From Amborella trichopoda (taxonomy: Eukaryota; Streptophyta; Magnoliopsida; Amborellales; Amborellaceae): a DNA stretch of 64,000 nucleotides. Location of the stretch: contig NW_006500356.1 in assembly GCF_000471905.2 (NCBI RefSeq), forward strand, positions 3,271,603-3,335,602, written 5' to 3'. Shown here in pieces: positions 51,701 through 60,860 of the stretch. Made by a program: the position numbers and the translations under genes. The notes below the pieces were generated by a model. That model saw only the letters and a list, made by a program, of their open reading frames with translations, made no database searches and was not told the DNA's origin. The first letter of the stretch is position 1. The number at the start of each line of letters is the position of its first letter.

Positions 51701-54700
51701 AAGCACTCAAAGTCATAAGCACATCAGATGTGTTCTTCACTTCTGCCTCCAATACGTTAAGAAGACCTGATTCATAGACGGCCACTGCTACTGAGCTAGA
51801 TATGGAGAACAGCTTTGCGATGAGAGCCAAAATCCGAATCCGTGCCTGGAGCAAGTCGATATCAAAAAGCACAAGTTACACAACATAGAGCAGTAGAAAC
51901 ATCGCATATTTGTCCATGGCCAGAAAGAAATCAACATGATATGCAGACAATGTGTATGATATAAAACAGTACAAACTAGCACAGACATTGTCGATGCATC
52001 TTTCAGATAGTTCAGATAGCACACACAAAATTAATAATAAGCAAACATATTTCAGATAGCTGAGTTTGCTAACAAGAGCACCGATTAAATAATTGCTAGA
52101 CAAGTTAGGATGTCCAAAATGTAAAGCATGACTTCTCCAAGAAGTGCATAAAAACAATGAAAAATAAATTAATAAAAGATTTTTACAAATACTACATAAT
52201 AATAAGTTTGATTATATTGCAATATAAAGAGATAGACAATTATAAATAATGCTCAACATGTATTATCAAATAATTCAAAAATAAACGACAAATAATGCTC
52301 AACATGTACTATAAGATAATTAAAAAATAATGTTGCCTCAAAGTCAATGAGGTCTCAATACTCCTGACTGGTTATGGCAATCTCATACTATCCCATACAT
52401 TTTAACAATAACATTAGCCGTAGTATATCGCATCCACTAGACTTAGATATTATTCAACACCATATGAAAAATAAGACATTTAATTTAGTTTATAAAATTT
52501 AGAGTATTTAGTGGAGTTTTGAAAGCCTTTTTCTTGCATTAAAATGCAATACATGAAACAATTTTACAGTGTTTGTCAAAAGCTCTTACAATGGAGCTGC
52601 TCTTCAAACTCATTCCATTCTCCCATTACACAATATAAAAGGAAAGATCCCTTGGGCTCTTTTCATGACTATTCTATTATTTACAATTTGCCGCTTACAT
52701 ATAAACACAGACACATACATATGATAAAGTAGATGAAAATGGCCTTTTAGATGCAATGCACATACCTCTTATCTAAAGATAGCTAGGGGAAACAGATTAT
52801 TTCTATATTGGTAAGGGTGAATTTATCTACCACATCACTTTAGAAGTGGGGCAGAGCCCTCGAGTTGCCCACAAACTTTAGATTTGGAATTTCAATGACG
52901 GATATTGCAGTTCCAAGAACACAAAACATGATTTTATCTTCCAAGTAAACAAAACTCTAGGAGATGAAAGTTAATTTATAGAAGTGAGATGTTTTACAGG
53001 AGGAGCATTGCCAAAGTTGCAAAATTCAACAATGAAACTGAAATTTCAGGACAACAAAGCACCCAACAAATTACTTTCATGTTGGCAAAACACACATTCT
53101 CAACAAACTATAAGAAGCAAGAGCATGCATTGCAATAGTATATTTCTTTTTGGCAATGGTCAACAAGGCTTATGGGGTGAAATGTTGGCCGGTTAAGAAA
53201 CAACATACCTATAGGATGAGTGTAGCTGAGATGAGGATGTTGAGATGGGTGAGGGGCAAGACAAGAAAGGATAGAATTTGAAATGAATACATTAGGAAAA
53301 ACTTAAGTACGGCTCCAATACACGATAAGATGAGAGAGAGTAGACATCAGTGGGTTGGCCACGTGCAGCGCAGATCCAGTACAATACTTATTAGGAGGTG
53401 CGAGTTGGTTAAAATGGAAGGCTAGAAAAGGGCAGAGGGTAGCCCCAAAAGGACCACCGATATGAAAGAAATCACAATTTTTCAAACTAATTGACCACCG
53501 ATACGAAAGAAATCACAATTTTTCGAACTAATTGACCACCGATACGAAAGACTTGACTAATTTTTTTAACATCGAAAAGCTGTCAAATCTAGTGTTTTAC
53601 TCTCAAATCTAGAGTTTTCCATATATAGATAAGGAAAAATTTAACTAAGGAATGAATGTGTGTTCAAATCCCTTGGGTTTAGGGCTCCAAATAAAATAGA
53701 AAAGGAAAAAGGGGGCAGATTCCTCGTCTTCCCCCCTTTCATATTACTCAAGAAGGTCTGTATAGTGCTCGCCCAAGTAGTGTACATGGTACATGTACCA
53801 TGTGCCAAATTCAGCAGGGACTTGCTCGAGTCCGAGTCCACTAGGGTGAGTTTTAGAACACTCATTTTGTTTTTTTTTTCAGTCAAACTTTCTCATCAGA
53901 TTCCCTGAGGGTCTCCTAATAAAGATTTTTCAACCTCACTTTAGAAAGTGAGCTTCAATTCCTTATACTTGGCCATAGTAAAAGCCATGTATGTGGCAAA
54001 GTTACCAATACAAAACCGGGTATTCCAGTTATCAGATCTATTAATAGCACCAAAGAACAGATGCTGAACTCATATTTCAGCACTTCACTTTAGACTGCAA
54101 CAAGAAGCTTTTTTTCTACATGATATTTGTCAGCCTCAACCAAATATTACATAGTTATAAACAAATGGCTTGTATGGGAATCCTATTTGATGATAAGAAA
54201 AAAAGAAGAAAAAAATCATCACAATAATCATATTCTACTATAGTCATTTTATTGTGACAACTGAAATGAACGTACCAATGATGAACTGCGAGCTGCCAGG
54301 TCTTTGAGTGATAGAGCTAAACCCTCTTTCGTTGGAAACATAATATCCTGGACATAATTAGCGCAAGCAAGACGATATCGATAATTTCATGACATATTCA
54401 AAGTACTAGCTACAAGAAACCATAGAAGAAAGATTTCATGCATTACAGCCTTACTAGCCCTTGAGGAGACCTTGCAAGATTCTTTATTGCTTCTGTTGAA
54501 GCTTTTGCAACTTGTTCATAACTGCATTACGAAAAGAACTGTATGTTAAGCTCTTGCAACTTGTTCGTCAATACATCACAACAAGAAACATTATAAAAAA
54601 GCTAAACAACATCCAGAAGTCCAAACAGTGTCCAAGAAACTAGCTCAAGGATAACCATTATAATGAAGGTCGCCGCTTGCAATGTATAGTTGAAACATCG

Positions 54701-55784
54701 AAAATCCAAAGCAAATGTTAAACTCATAACTTAAAAGTTTTTATATATGAAGAAAAGAATACAAAAAGTTAAAGGAAACACAATGAGTTTTTTTTTTTAA
54801 CAATCAAAAAGAAAACATAAAGAAAATAAGTACTGTAGATGACCTTAGATGTTACCATTACAGCCCAATGACATAAGAACTAACCCAATAGACCGATGCC
54901 TAATCCACAAACTTCCTCCGCCAGGACCATTGTTCACTTGGAAATTGCTAGATATATATTCAGGAAACACATGAAATGCAACTTTCAAGAATATCAATGG
55001 AGCATAAGTTAACTAAATCCTGAAGGAGCTTACAACAGATCCCCAACACAAGAAATGATATGGTCATGGATCATGCAGTTACGACTCTTTAAGAATCAGA
55101 AATAATATAGAACAAACCATGGAAAAATGACATTTTGATTAAATTCTGATGATTCTTGGAATGTTTTACAAAGTTGGGAAACAATTAGCAATATTTTACA
55201 AAATTAGGAAACAATTTTGAGTCATCAATACATGCTAAGCATCCCAAGATATTCCAAAACCATGCAGCCAAGTTCACATAAACACCAGTCCAGATCTGCT
55301 CAAAGTATATCTCAAATAGCATCCAGCATTCTATTCCTTTCACCAGATCATGATCTATTGAGAATCTACCAACTTTAGGATGGTACAAAGTAACGTTTAG
55401 CAAAAAATAAATTATTCATGGTCACGTACTACTCCACCCCAGGCCCTCTTTAACCATGTGTATTGACATTGGTTAACAATATCTTACCCATTTAAGATTT
55501 CACTATGGGAGACATATTAAGAAGCCTTTGCACCGATTTTTTGCATGCTTTTTTGTATAAGCATTAAAAACCTCTCATACTGATTCGAGGAAATAGATTC
55601 ATAGTGAATGAAAATTGAGAGGGCCTCATATACATTCAAGAAAAAATATACTGCATCAAGAAAATGAGAAGATCCCCTACCCATGAATGAGACAATTAAC
55701 CAGAAGTGGATATATATCATAAGCAACAACTAGTTGCACAGCAGTTCCAACGTCCCTATCATCAGTGTCCAACAGACTTGCAAC
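35563..55784 (-). CDS. PSMD5: 26S proteasome non-ATPase subunit 5 (PSMD5/S5b)-like, N-terminus missing
   Basis: Thirteen exons on the minus strand: 55681-55784, 54455-54521, 54276-54347, 51684-51845, 50578-50651, 50383-50480, 43935-44042, 41723-41820, 41155-41292, 40043-40090, 38782-38896, 38000-38097, 35563-35649. All phases agree, giving 422 codons to a TGA stop; about 110 N-terminal residues of the family are absent and probably lie beyond 64000. Diagnostic segments are YDIYPLLVNCLIHG, ARIRILALIAKLFSISSS, VLEAEVKNTSDVLMTLSALE, SAESILRSRAILICARLLS, FSSSPPVARHAVEAAFCRQG, AGLHALANICGATR, ARKWCLLEVCS, GMEARHSCC and the plant-conserved tail QPVVMTAERF. PSMD5 is a HEAT/ARM-repeat factor; in mammals S5b binds the Rpt1-containing base module and limits 26S assembly. 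The plant role is inferred by homology. Exon 40043-40090 is only 16 codons. Introns are bloated by LINE and hAT insertions. Confidence 0.88.
36290..36329. repeat. CT microsatellite
   Basis: About 19 CT units in the last intron of the PSMD5-like gene, followed by an ATC run (36335-36350). Confidence 0.95.
37232..37549. mobile_element. hAT-type MITE with perfect 8-bp target duplication
   Basis: The 8-mer GCAAGGAG stands directly on both sides (37224-37231 and 37550-37557). The left end is CAGTGTTCAACTCGGACTC, a common hAT terminus. The right side has GACTCGGCCAAAGTCCGAGT but its last bases are worn. A further partial copy of the family (GAGTCCGAGTCCACTAGGGT..AGAACACT) lies near 53828-53863. 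It sits in the last intron of the PSMD5-like gene. Confidence 0.7.
40597..40672. repeat. 26-bp minisatellite, three copies, in a CA-rich tract
   Basis: AAGCACATGTGCACACACAC recurs at about 40598, 40624 and 40650, each with an ACATGT/TGTGCACA palindromic core. It lies in a PSMD5-like intron. The ORFs over it on both strands are low-complexity translation, not genes. Confidence 0.9.
42501..42540 (+). repeat. GGGGGT minisatellite, G-quadruplex-prone
   Basis: Five or more tracts of four to five G separated by single T on the plus strand, in the PSMD5-like intron upstream of the 41723-41820 exon. The G-rich strand is the template strand of that gene. Confidence 0.9.
42681..42720. repeat. GT microsatellite
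   Basis: Ten GT units followed by GCATGCATGTGTGTGCGTGC in a PSMD5-like intron. Confidence 0.95.
42898..43260. mobile_element. hAT MITE, 363 bp, perfect TIR and target duplication
   Basis: An exact 15-bp inverted repeat CAGTGTTTCAAAAAG at both ends, and an exact 8-bp duplication ATCACCAT on both sides (42890-42897 and 43261-43268). The sub-ends are GC-rich with repeated palindromic CCTAGG/GCCTAGGC words; the middle is AT-rich. It is non-coding, in a PSMD5-like intron. The intact duplication suggests a fairly young insertion. Confidence 0.93.
44466..44800. repeat. Local tandem repeats, 56-bp unit within a larger duplication
   Basis: CCAAAGTTCCCCAAAACTGC starts at 44600 and 44656 (56-bp period). 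Outside it, the segment TGATGCCC..GGCCAAG.ACAAAAA..GGTAATTT appears at about 44500-44560 and 44698-44735, followed in both by a G-rich GGGATTTGG..ATTCCA. It is intergenic-like intronic DNA of the PSMD5-like gene; ORFs over it are artefacts. Confidence 0.75.
45777..46960 (+). pseudogene. Second hAT (BED/DUF659) transposase remnant
   Basis: Plus-strand pieces in shifting frames: a BED-like start (DPG, stop, KYGSCCNLNDKNRVECKF, then KKHLDSIRGDVAPCTQV), a Lys-rich linker, DUF659-like AFQAILEAVRQYKAPIPYEL followed by KEPLMRKEVELTNDYL, and later KKIRVITVLIYNHTDVLAMM. It has several stops and frame changes and no visible TIRs. It is more decayed than the copy at 16102-19589 and from a different hAT subfamily judging by sequence. 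It lies in the 6.3-kb intron of the PSMD5-like gene. Confidence 0.7.
47276..49460 (+). mobile_element. 5'-truncated L1-type LINE
   Basis: The last part of ORF2 only: the RT end (LVKATLANAPVYLMSIFHMP, MRNFLWLGQAEKTKCHLISW), a zinc-binding block (NRCAMCMSEEESNPHLFIHC), and an RNase H-like region (IKLNFDGCSLGNPSPNGA, YAEAMALLLGLKSFNHSWGS, NEFADLLAKDEARAHA). It ends in a poly-A tail at 49450-49460. The octamer ACCCTTCA occurs just before the homology starts (47268-47275) and three bases after the tail (49464-49471), a plausible target duplication. Frames are broken by stops. It is the same family as the LINE at 58120-64000 and antisense to the PSMD5-like gene. Confidence 0.85.
47804..48164. repeat. 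182-bp tandem duplication inside the LINE
   Basis: AGAACAAATGGTCACGTCAG starts at 47804 and 47986, and both copies run to ACCTTCTCA. Only about three differences are visible, so the duplication is much younger than the family. It disrupts the reading frame between RT and the zinc-binding region. Confidence 0.9.
53153..53425 (+). mobile_element. RTE-type LINE 3' end fragment
   Basis: Plus-strand frame reading AYGVKCWPVKKQHTYRMSVA, then EMRMLRWVRGKTRKDRI, a TGA, NEYIRKNLSTAPIHDKMRES, RHQWVGHVQRR and a stop at 53423-53425. This is the well-known C-terminal tail of plant RTE-clade reverse transcriptases. Only the tail is present. It lies in the intron between PSMD5-like exons 54276-54347 and 51684-51845. 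Confidence 0.8.
53453..53560. repeat. 41-bp tandem repeat next to the RTE tail
   Basis: ACCACCGATA starts at 53453, 53494 and 53535. Each unit contains GAAAGAAATCACAATTTTTC and AACTAATTG. It begins about 28 bases after the RTE stop codon. Confidence 0.85.
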
Positions 55785-56228
55785 CTGAGAAGTCGTGAAA
55801 GTAGGAGAGCTATTAGAGAACAAAGACACAGGATGAAACTCAATACAAGACCCAAGAAGCCCAATGACCCAAAAAGCTAGCTGGTACATAAGCAATAAAA
55901 ATACCAAGAACAAGGCACACGCAAGAAAGCAAGAAACCCAAAAAAATATGCAAACATGTAGAATACTCAACCAGAAAACATCAAGTTGAGAGATAAGTCG
56001 GATAACAAACATCTATTGATCCATTTCACCAGTAAGGGATCTCATGTGAATGTGTGTAGTGTAATGAAAGAAAATCCACATTAGACCAAGATCCACATGC
56101 AAGAGGTAGGAAAACTATGTATCTACCACCATAGTTGCAGTTCTACTCTCTCCTATCAAAAGACAGTTTCTCGAACATTCACAAAACATTAAGCTCTCAA
56201 AAAACGAAAAATTCGTATAAAAATTGGA

Positions 56229-57093
56229 TAGGGGTAGCAATTGGGTCAGGTTGACCGGCCAACACAATGGATTGACCCAACACAAGCCAAGTCTAGACCG
56301 GTTTTGGACCCGACGGGTAGGCCTTGCAAAGGGCCTGAGGTTGGGTCTGCCCGCCCAAACCAGACTAAAGGGGCCATCGCCTAGGCCCTAGCCTGGTCTG
56401 GCAGGGCCTAATAGAAATTAAAAAAATTGAAAAGATATTAAAGGAAACTACAAGGCCTAACCGGGCCAGGCCGGCCATGGTCCTAGCCCTAGACCTGCCC
56501 GACCCTAAGGCCATGGTGGCCAGGACCTAGCCCGGACCTCCGGCCAATTTTGTGGTCCATGCCCTACATTTCATGGACGTGCCGGGCCGGGCCAGCCAGT
56601 CAGCTCGTTGCCAAGCCTACCAGCTGGTAGCATCTGGGTCCGTTTGACTTGGACCCAACCCTGGTCAGGTCTAGGTCCATCTTGGAGCAAATCTGGTTGG
56701 GTCGGAGTCAACTCAAACTTATATTTATATATACATAAAGTAAATATATATTTATATGATAATTATATATTCCACAATATGTTATGGCCTATACGAGAAC
56801 CAACTTGAGGGGTTAAGACCGTATCCAATTGACCTGGACCCATCTCAGGTCCAATCTGGGTCCGGGTGACTCGGTTTGGGTCCAAGTCCAACTTGGAACC
56901 AGACAGGTTGGACCCAACCCGGGTTGGGTTTGTTTCTACCTTGGTCCCGCTTAGCTCAGGTTTGGGTCAATGTCAACCCAGCATGGACCCGCTTAGCTCA
57001 GGTTTGGGTCAATGTCAACCCATCTTGGACCCGCTCAGCTCAGGTTTGGGTCAATGTCAACCCATCTTGGACCCCGAACCGTTAACAGCCCTT
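56229..57093. mobile_element. GC-rich hAT-like non-autonomous element, 865 bp
   Basis: The left end is TAGGGGTAGCAATTGGGTC; the right end on the other strand is AAGGGCTGTTAACGGTTCGG (imperfect). The flanking 8-mers AAATTGGA (56221-56228) and AAATTGGT (57094-57101) match at 7 of 8. The interior is full of GGGTC/GACCC and GGCC words and holds a 42-bp tandem repeat. It is upstream of the first PSMD5-like exon in the window. Confidence 0.7.
56951..57076. repeat. 42-bp minisatellite, three copies
   Basis: The GCTTAGCTCAGGTTTGGGTC unit recurs with starts at 56951, 56993 and 57035, each followed by AATGTCAACCCA. It lies inside the element 56229-57093. ORFs over it encode only the repeat. Confidence 0.9.
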
Positions 57094-57101
57094 AAATTGG
57101 T

Positions 57102-58119
57102 TGCTCTTTATGAATTGATCATTGGCAATTATCTTTGTTCCATGAATAAAATTTCTTATTCCACAAGAACACAGCAGATTTGAGCAGATTAGCATGACAA
57201 AAGAGTCAAAATCTAAAAGTAAAAATTAACAAATTCCCATTTTCTAGAAATTATATTATAAAGATAGCAAAAGAAGAGAGCATGGTAGGAGAACTTAATG
57301 AAAATGAAAAGCATTTTGTTGTCATGAACATTGTTTTTACAATGTGGTTGCATAATGCATTATGCCTGCATATCCGGGATAGGGATAATAAGCCCATCCC
57401 CCCCCCCCCACCCCCCCACCACCGCAAAAAAAAAAAACGACCCTAAGAACAAAAATAAAATAAAATAAGACACATTAGAACCATTTTACATGGTTCTAAG
57501 ATGATTAAAAACAAAAAAAATCCAAGTTCGATTTTTTTTCTTGAATCAAAATTTTTTAAAATAAAAAAAATTAAGAGATTTTTTTGGCTATCCCTAGAGA
57601 TTGTTTTGAGCATTATTTCAAAGGTACTTGGCTGAAGATTCACCAACTAATTGAGGGTTTTCAAGAAGACATTACAACATACATAGATACAACATACATA
57701 GATAGCCAAAAAGGAAAAAGAAAAGAAGAAATGAGATAAAAAGAATTGATGAAAGAAATTCAAGTATTTCATGACAAAGAAAAAGAAGAAGATGCATAAG
57801 AGTTGGAAGTAGGAATAACATTAAAGGGAGAGGATTGTAAATATTGGTAATGTTCTACAAAAAATACATCTCCCTGGCCAATTGATGCATTTTGCACCCA
57901 ACCCTGAGGTTGTGCTCAAGGAAAGGAGGAGAAAAACAACACAAACCACAATTGACAATATATGCAAGAAAGAAGAGAGGAATAAGGCATATAGGTACAT
58001 CGATAAGTGGTTTTATTAGGCCATTATTCATTTCAATACCGTAAGCCTCGGCATTTTCAAGGTTATGATCGAGGCAATAAGGCAATAAGACCTAGGACTC
58101 AAGCTCCCTTCATTACATG
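57102..58119. other. Region with no gene seen
   Basis: AT-rich DNA between the hAT-like element and the large LINE, with a poly-C tract near 57400-57420. I looked here for the missing N-terminal exons of the PSMD5-like gene on the minus strand and found none. Confidence 0.6.
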
Positions 58120-60560
58120 AGCTCAGTGACCATCACGTGATGGATTAATCTGCGGCCACCCCACCACCCCCATCTCCTCACAGGGCTTCTTACTCTTAGG
58201 ATTTAGCCTCCACCAAGTCGGCCACCATCATTTCTCCTAACCCCGCTCCACTACCGCAAAGTACACCTCGTCTTGCCGAACAATCTCCCTTCCCCCCTTT
58301 TTGCATCCCGTCCCACATGAAGAGATTGTGAAAACAAGTCTAAGCTTCTCTCGTCCCTGATCGGAACCTTCCAACCTAGTCGCCATAATATTAGAGGGAT
58401 TGAAAAGGCCGCTCAAAATCATTGGGGAGAACCAAACCTTAACTGCAAATGCCTAGCAAGTGGCGATATCCTCTTTACCTTCCCCTCATCGAAGAGCGCC
58501 CAACTGGCATTACACGAAACCAAAACTATCACCTTCCATGGAGCTCAGTGCCACCTCCGGGCCTGGTCAGCCAAAGTGGGATCTATTAGGAAGTAAAGGG
58601 TGTGGCTAACCTTAACCATATCCCACTCCAAGCATGGTCTCCTGAAACTTTCCGACGTCTAGCGGCAGCTTGCGGGTCTCTCATCTCAATTCATTGGATT
58701 TCGATTGAAACCCTCCCACTAAGTTCTATACGAGTGTTGGTGGAAGTTTTGGACCCCAAACGCATTCCCCAAGCATTATGGATTGAAGTTGACGACCTTT
58801 ACTTTCCAGTGTCGATCTCCTGGTCCCCGGCTTCCCCTCCTTCTCCCCATTTCCTCCACTATGATGCCCCTGCTAAATCATTGGACGCTTGCTCTGATTC
58901 ATGGACCCTGATTTCTAAGAAAGCTCGTCAGTGTAGGAGACGCCGCCGACCTCCAGATCTGGCCATTGGTAAAAGTACGCCACCATGGCCCCCAGCTCCC
59001 TCCGCCTCCGGCACCGCTGCTTACTCCCGACCCGACTCTTAGCGAGCCTGCCTTCCTTGGCCCACCTGCTGATGGTTCACCTACCTTTTGTCGTCGACTC
59101 GAAAAGGAGGCGTAGTGTGCTTCACCACCCATCTCTCTGTCTTCGGGCCCCATTAAGGACCCGGGCCCGTCTTTCTCAAAATCCCCCCCTTCCTTAGTTC
59201 AAACATCTTCCCGCCCTCCTCCCCGGCCTGACATTTTCCCCACCAACCCATCCTCCTCTGTACCCCTGTCGCTCCCCTCTGCACCCCAGGGCTAGGTGTC
59301 GTCTGAGGCTTTCATGCGTACACCAACTTCCCATGATGACACTGCGACAGCGCCGTCTTCCACAACCCTCCTGTCCCCCTCACCGCTTTCATCCCTTCAA
59401 CGATCAACTCCTGCCCACCTATCACAAGCTCTGCCTCCCTCGGCTGCGACCTCTCTCTAGGTGTCACCCGCCCTACCAACCATAAGCCATGTGTCACCTG
59501 CGCCGCCACTGCCTACTCCCCCCTCTGGTGATGTAGCCACATCACCCCCCTTTTTACCCTTGCCTCCCTGCCATCCGTTTCACCTAACTCCATGGACGTG
59601 TCACGTCCTGTTTTCACTCCCCCAGTAATCGAAGAACCCCACCCTCTTGATCACTGACACTTGTCGACTGTGCAGCCTTCCCCTCTCCACCTGTCACCAG
59701 CACCGTCTTCGGCTTCCCCCTCCTTAGCCGACGTGGCTACATCACCCTCTCCCTCTACTTTCGCACCCCCGTCCACTGTCCCACCACATCCGTTGAAGGG
59801 TCATGTCCTGATCTTACCTCCTCAGATCTCCCTCCTCTTTTAACCCCTCCCCCTATAGGCTCGCCAGCCTTTCCATCTTCCTCCTCTTTGGTACCTCTCC
59901 CTTCTAACCCACTCCTTTCCCTTACCTATCATTCTTTCTGCCTCACGAATATCCTCACTCCTTCACTTAGTCCAGAGGAGTCCTCTGACCTTCGTCTTTT
60001 CCTCACTATGGACAAGAACCTCCTCCCTCAAGGCATTGTGACTACCCAAACCTAAGACCAATACCCCTTGGATCTTGACTCAATCTCTTCCATGCTGGCC
60101 CCTTATCTCTCCTACACCCCACACCTGGTTCAAATTACCAAGGTTAATACGCTCCATTTTACTTGGCCTCCCTCTCACCCTGCTCAATATGCTACTCTCT
60201 CCTCTGTTCAGACACATCAATTCCTAACCTATTTCCCCTCATCCCTTTCGTCCCCTCCCCTGCCTCAGTACCCTGCCTCGGTTAACCCACAAGCCCTCTT
60301 CTCGTCCTACTCCCCTTCCCTCATACTACTGCAGCCCACTTCTTCTTCGGTTCAGCCCTTTATCGCCCAATCATCTTCCCACAGTTCCTCCAACCCGGGT
60401 CCCCCTATCCCTATGCCTCTGCCTGGGGCTGTCTGTGAGTCCCTTCCTCCTTTACCATCTGAACTCTACCCCCCCCCCCCAACAATACAAAGGTGCAGTC
60501 GGAATCAGTGGAAGAACCAACAGCGAGCCAAAGTCTGCCCAACTCCCCCCCCCCCCCCTA
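58120..60560 (+). pseudogene. LINE ORF1 (DUF4283-type), degenerate
   Basis: Plus-strand frame from about 58327: KSKLLSSLIGTFQP, then AAQNHWGEPN, CLASGDILFTFPSSKSAQLA, FHGAQCHLRAWSAKVGS, a frame change near 58595, and IPLQAWSPETFRRLAAACGS. This is the DUF4283-like first domain of plant L1-type ORF1 proteins. From about 58830 to 60560 the product would be a long Pro/Ser-rich, C/T-rich region with stops and frame changes, the usual disordered middle. It has several lesions and no intact ORF1. Confidence 0.75.
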
Positions 60561-60860
60561 CCCCTTGAGGACACAAAGGAGCCAGACGAGAAACAACAGC
60601 ATCGAAGCAAAAATGAAGGAGATGAACAAAATCATGGGTTTCCATCATGATGGCCCAGAAGGACCGGATCACAAGTTCTTAATGGCAAATGCGCAAAGCA
60701 GATTCAAGGTGAGACCCAAAGGACAAAGAGAATTACTTAGTCCTTTCTCTTCTATCTCTTTTCTAGATAAGCCTTCCTATGACTCCTCATCTGCTTCCCT
60801 AACCTCATGCCCCAGGAGGTCATCTAGGCTGGCCTCTTTCTCTTCTTCCCCTCCAGACCC

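Noticed and set aside
53453-53560. Regularly spaced repeats as a CRISPR-like array
   Set aside because: They are head-to-tail 41-bp tandem units without spacers in a plant nuclear genome.
56608-57183. Repetitive Trp/Pro-rich ORFs
   Set aside because: They read through the 42-bp minisatellite of a non-autonomous element.
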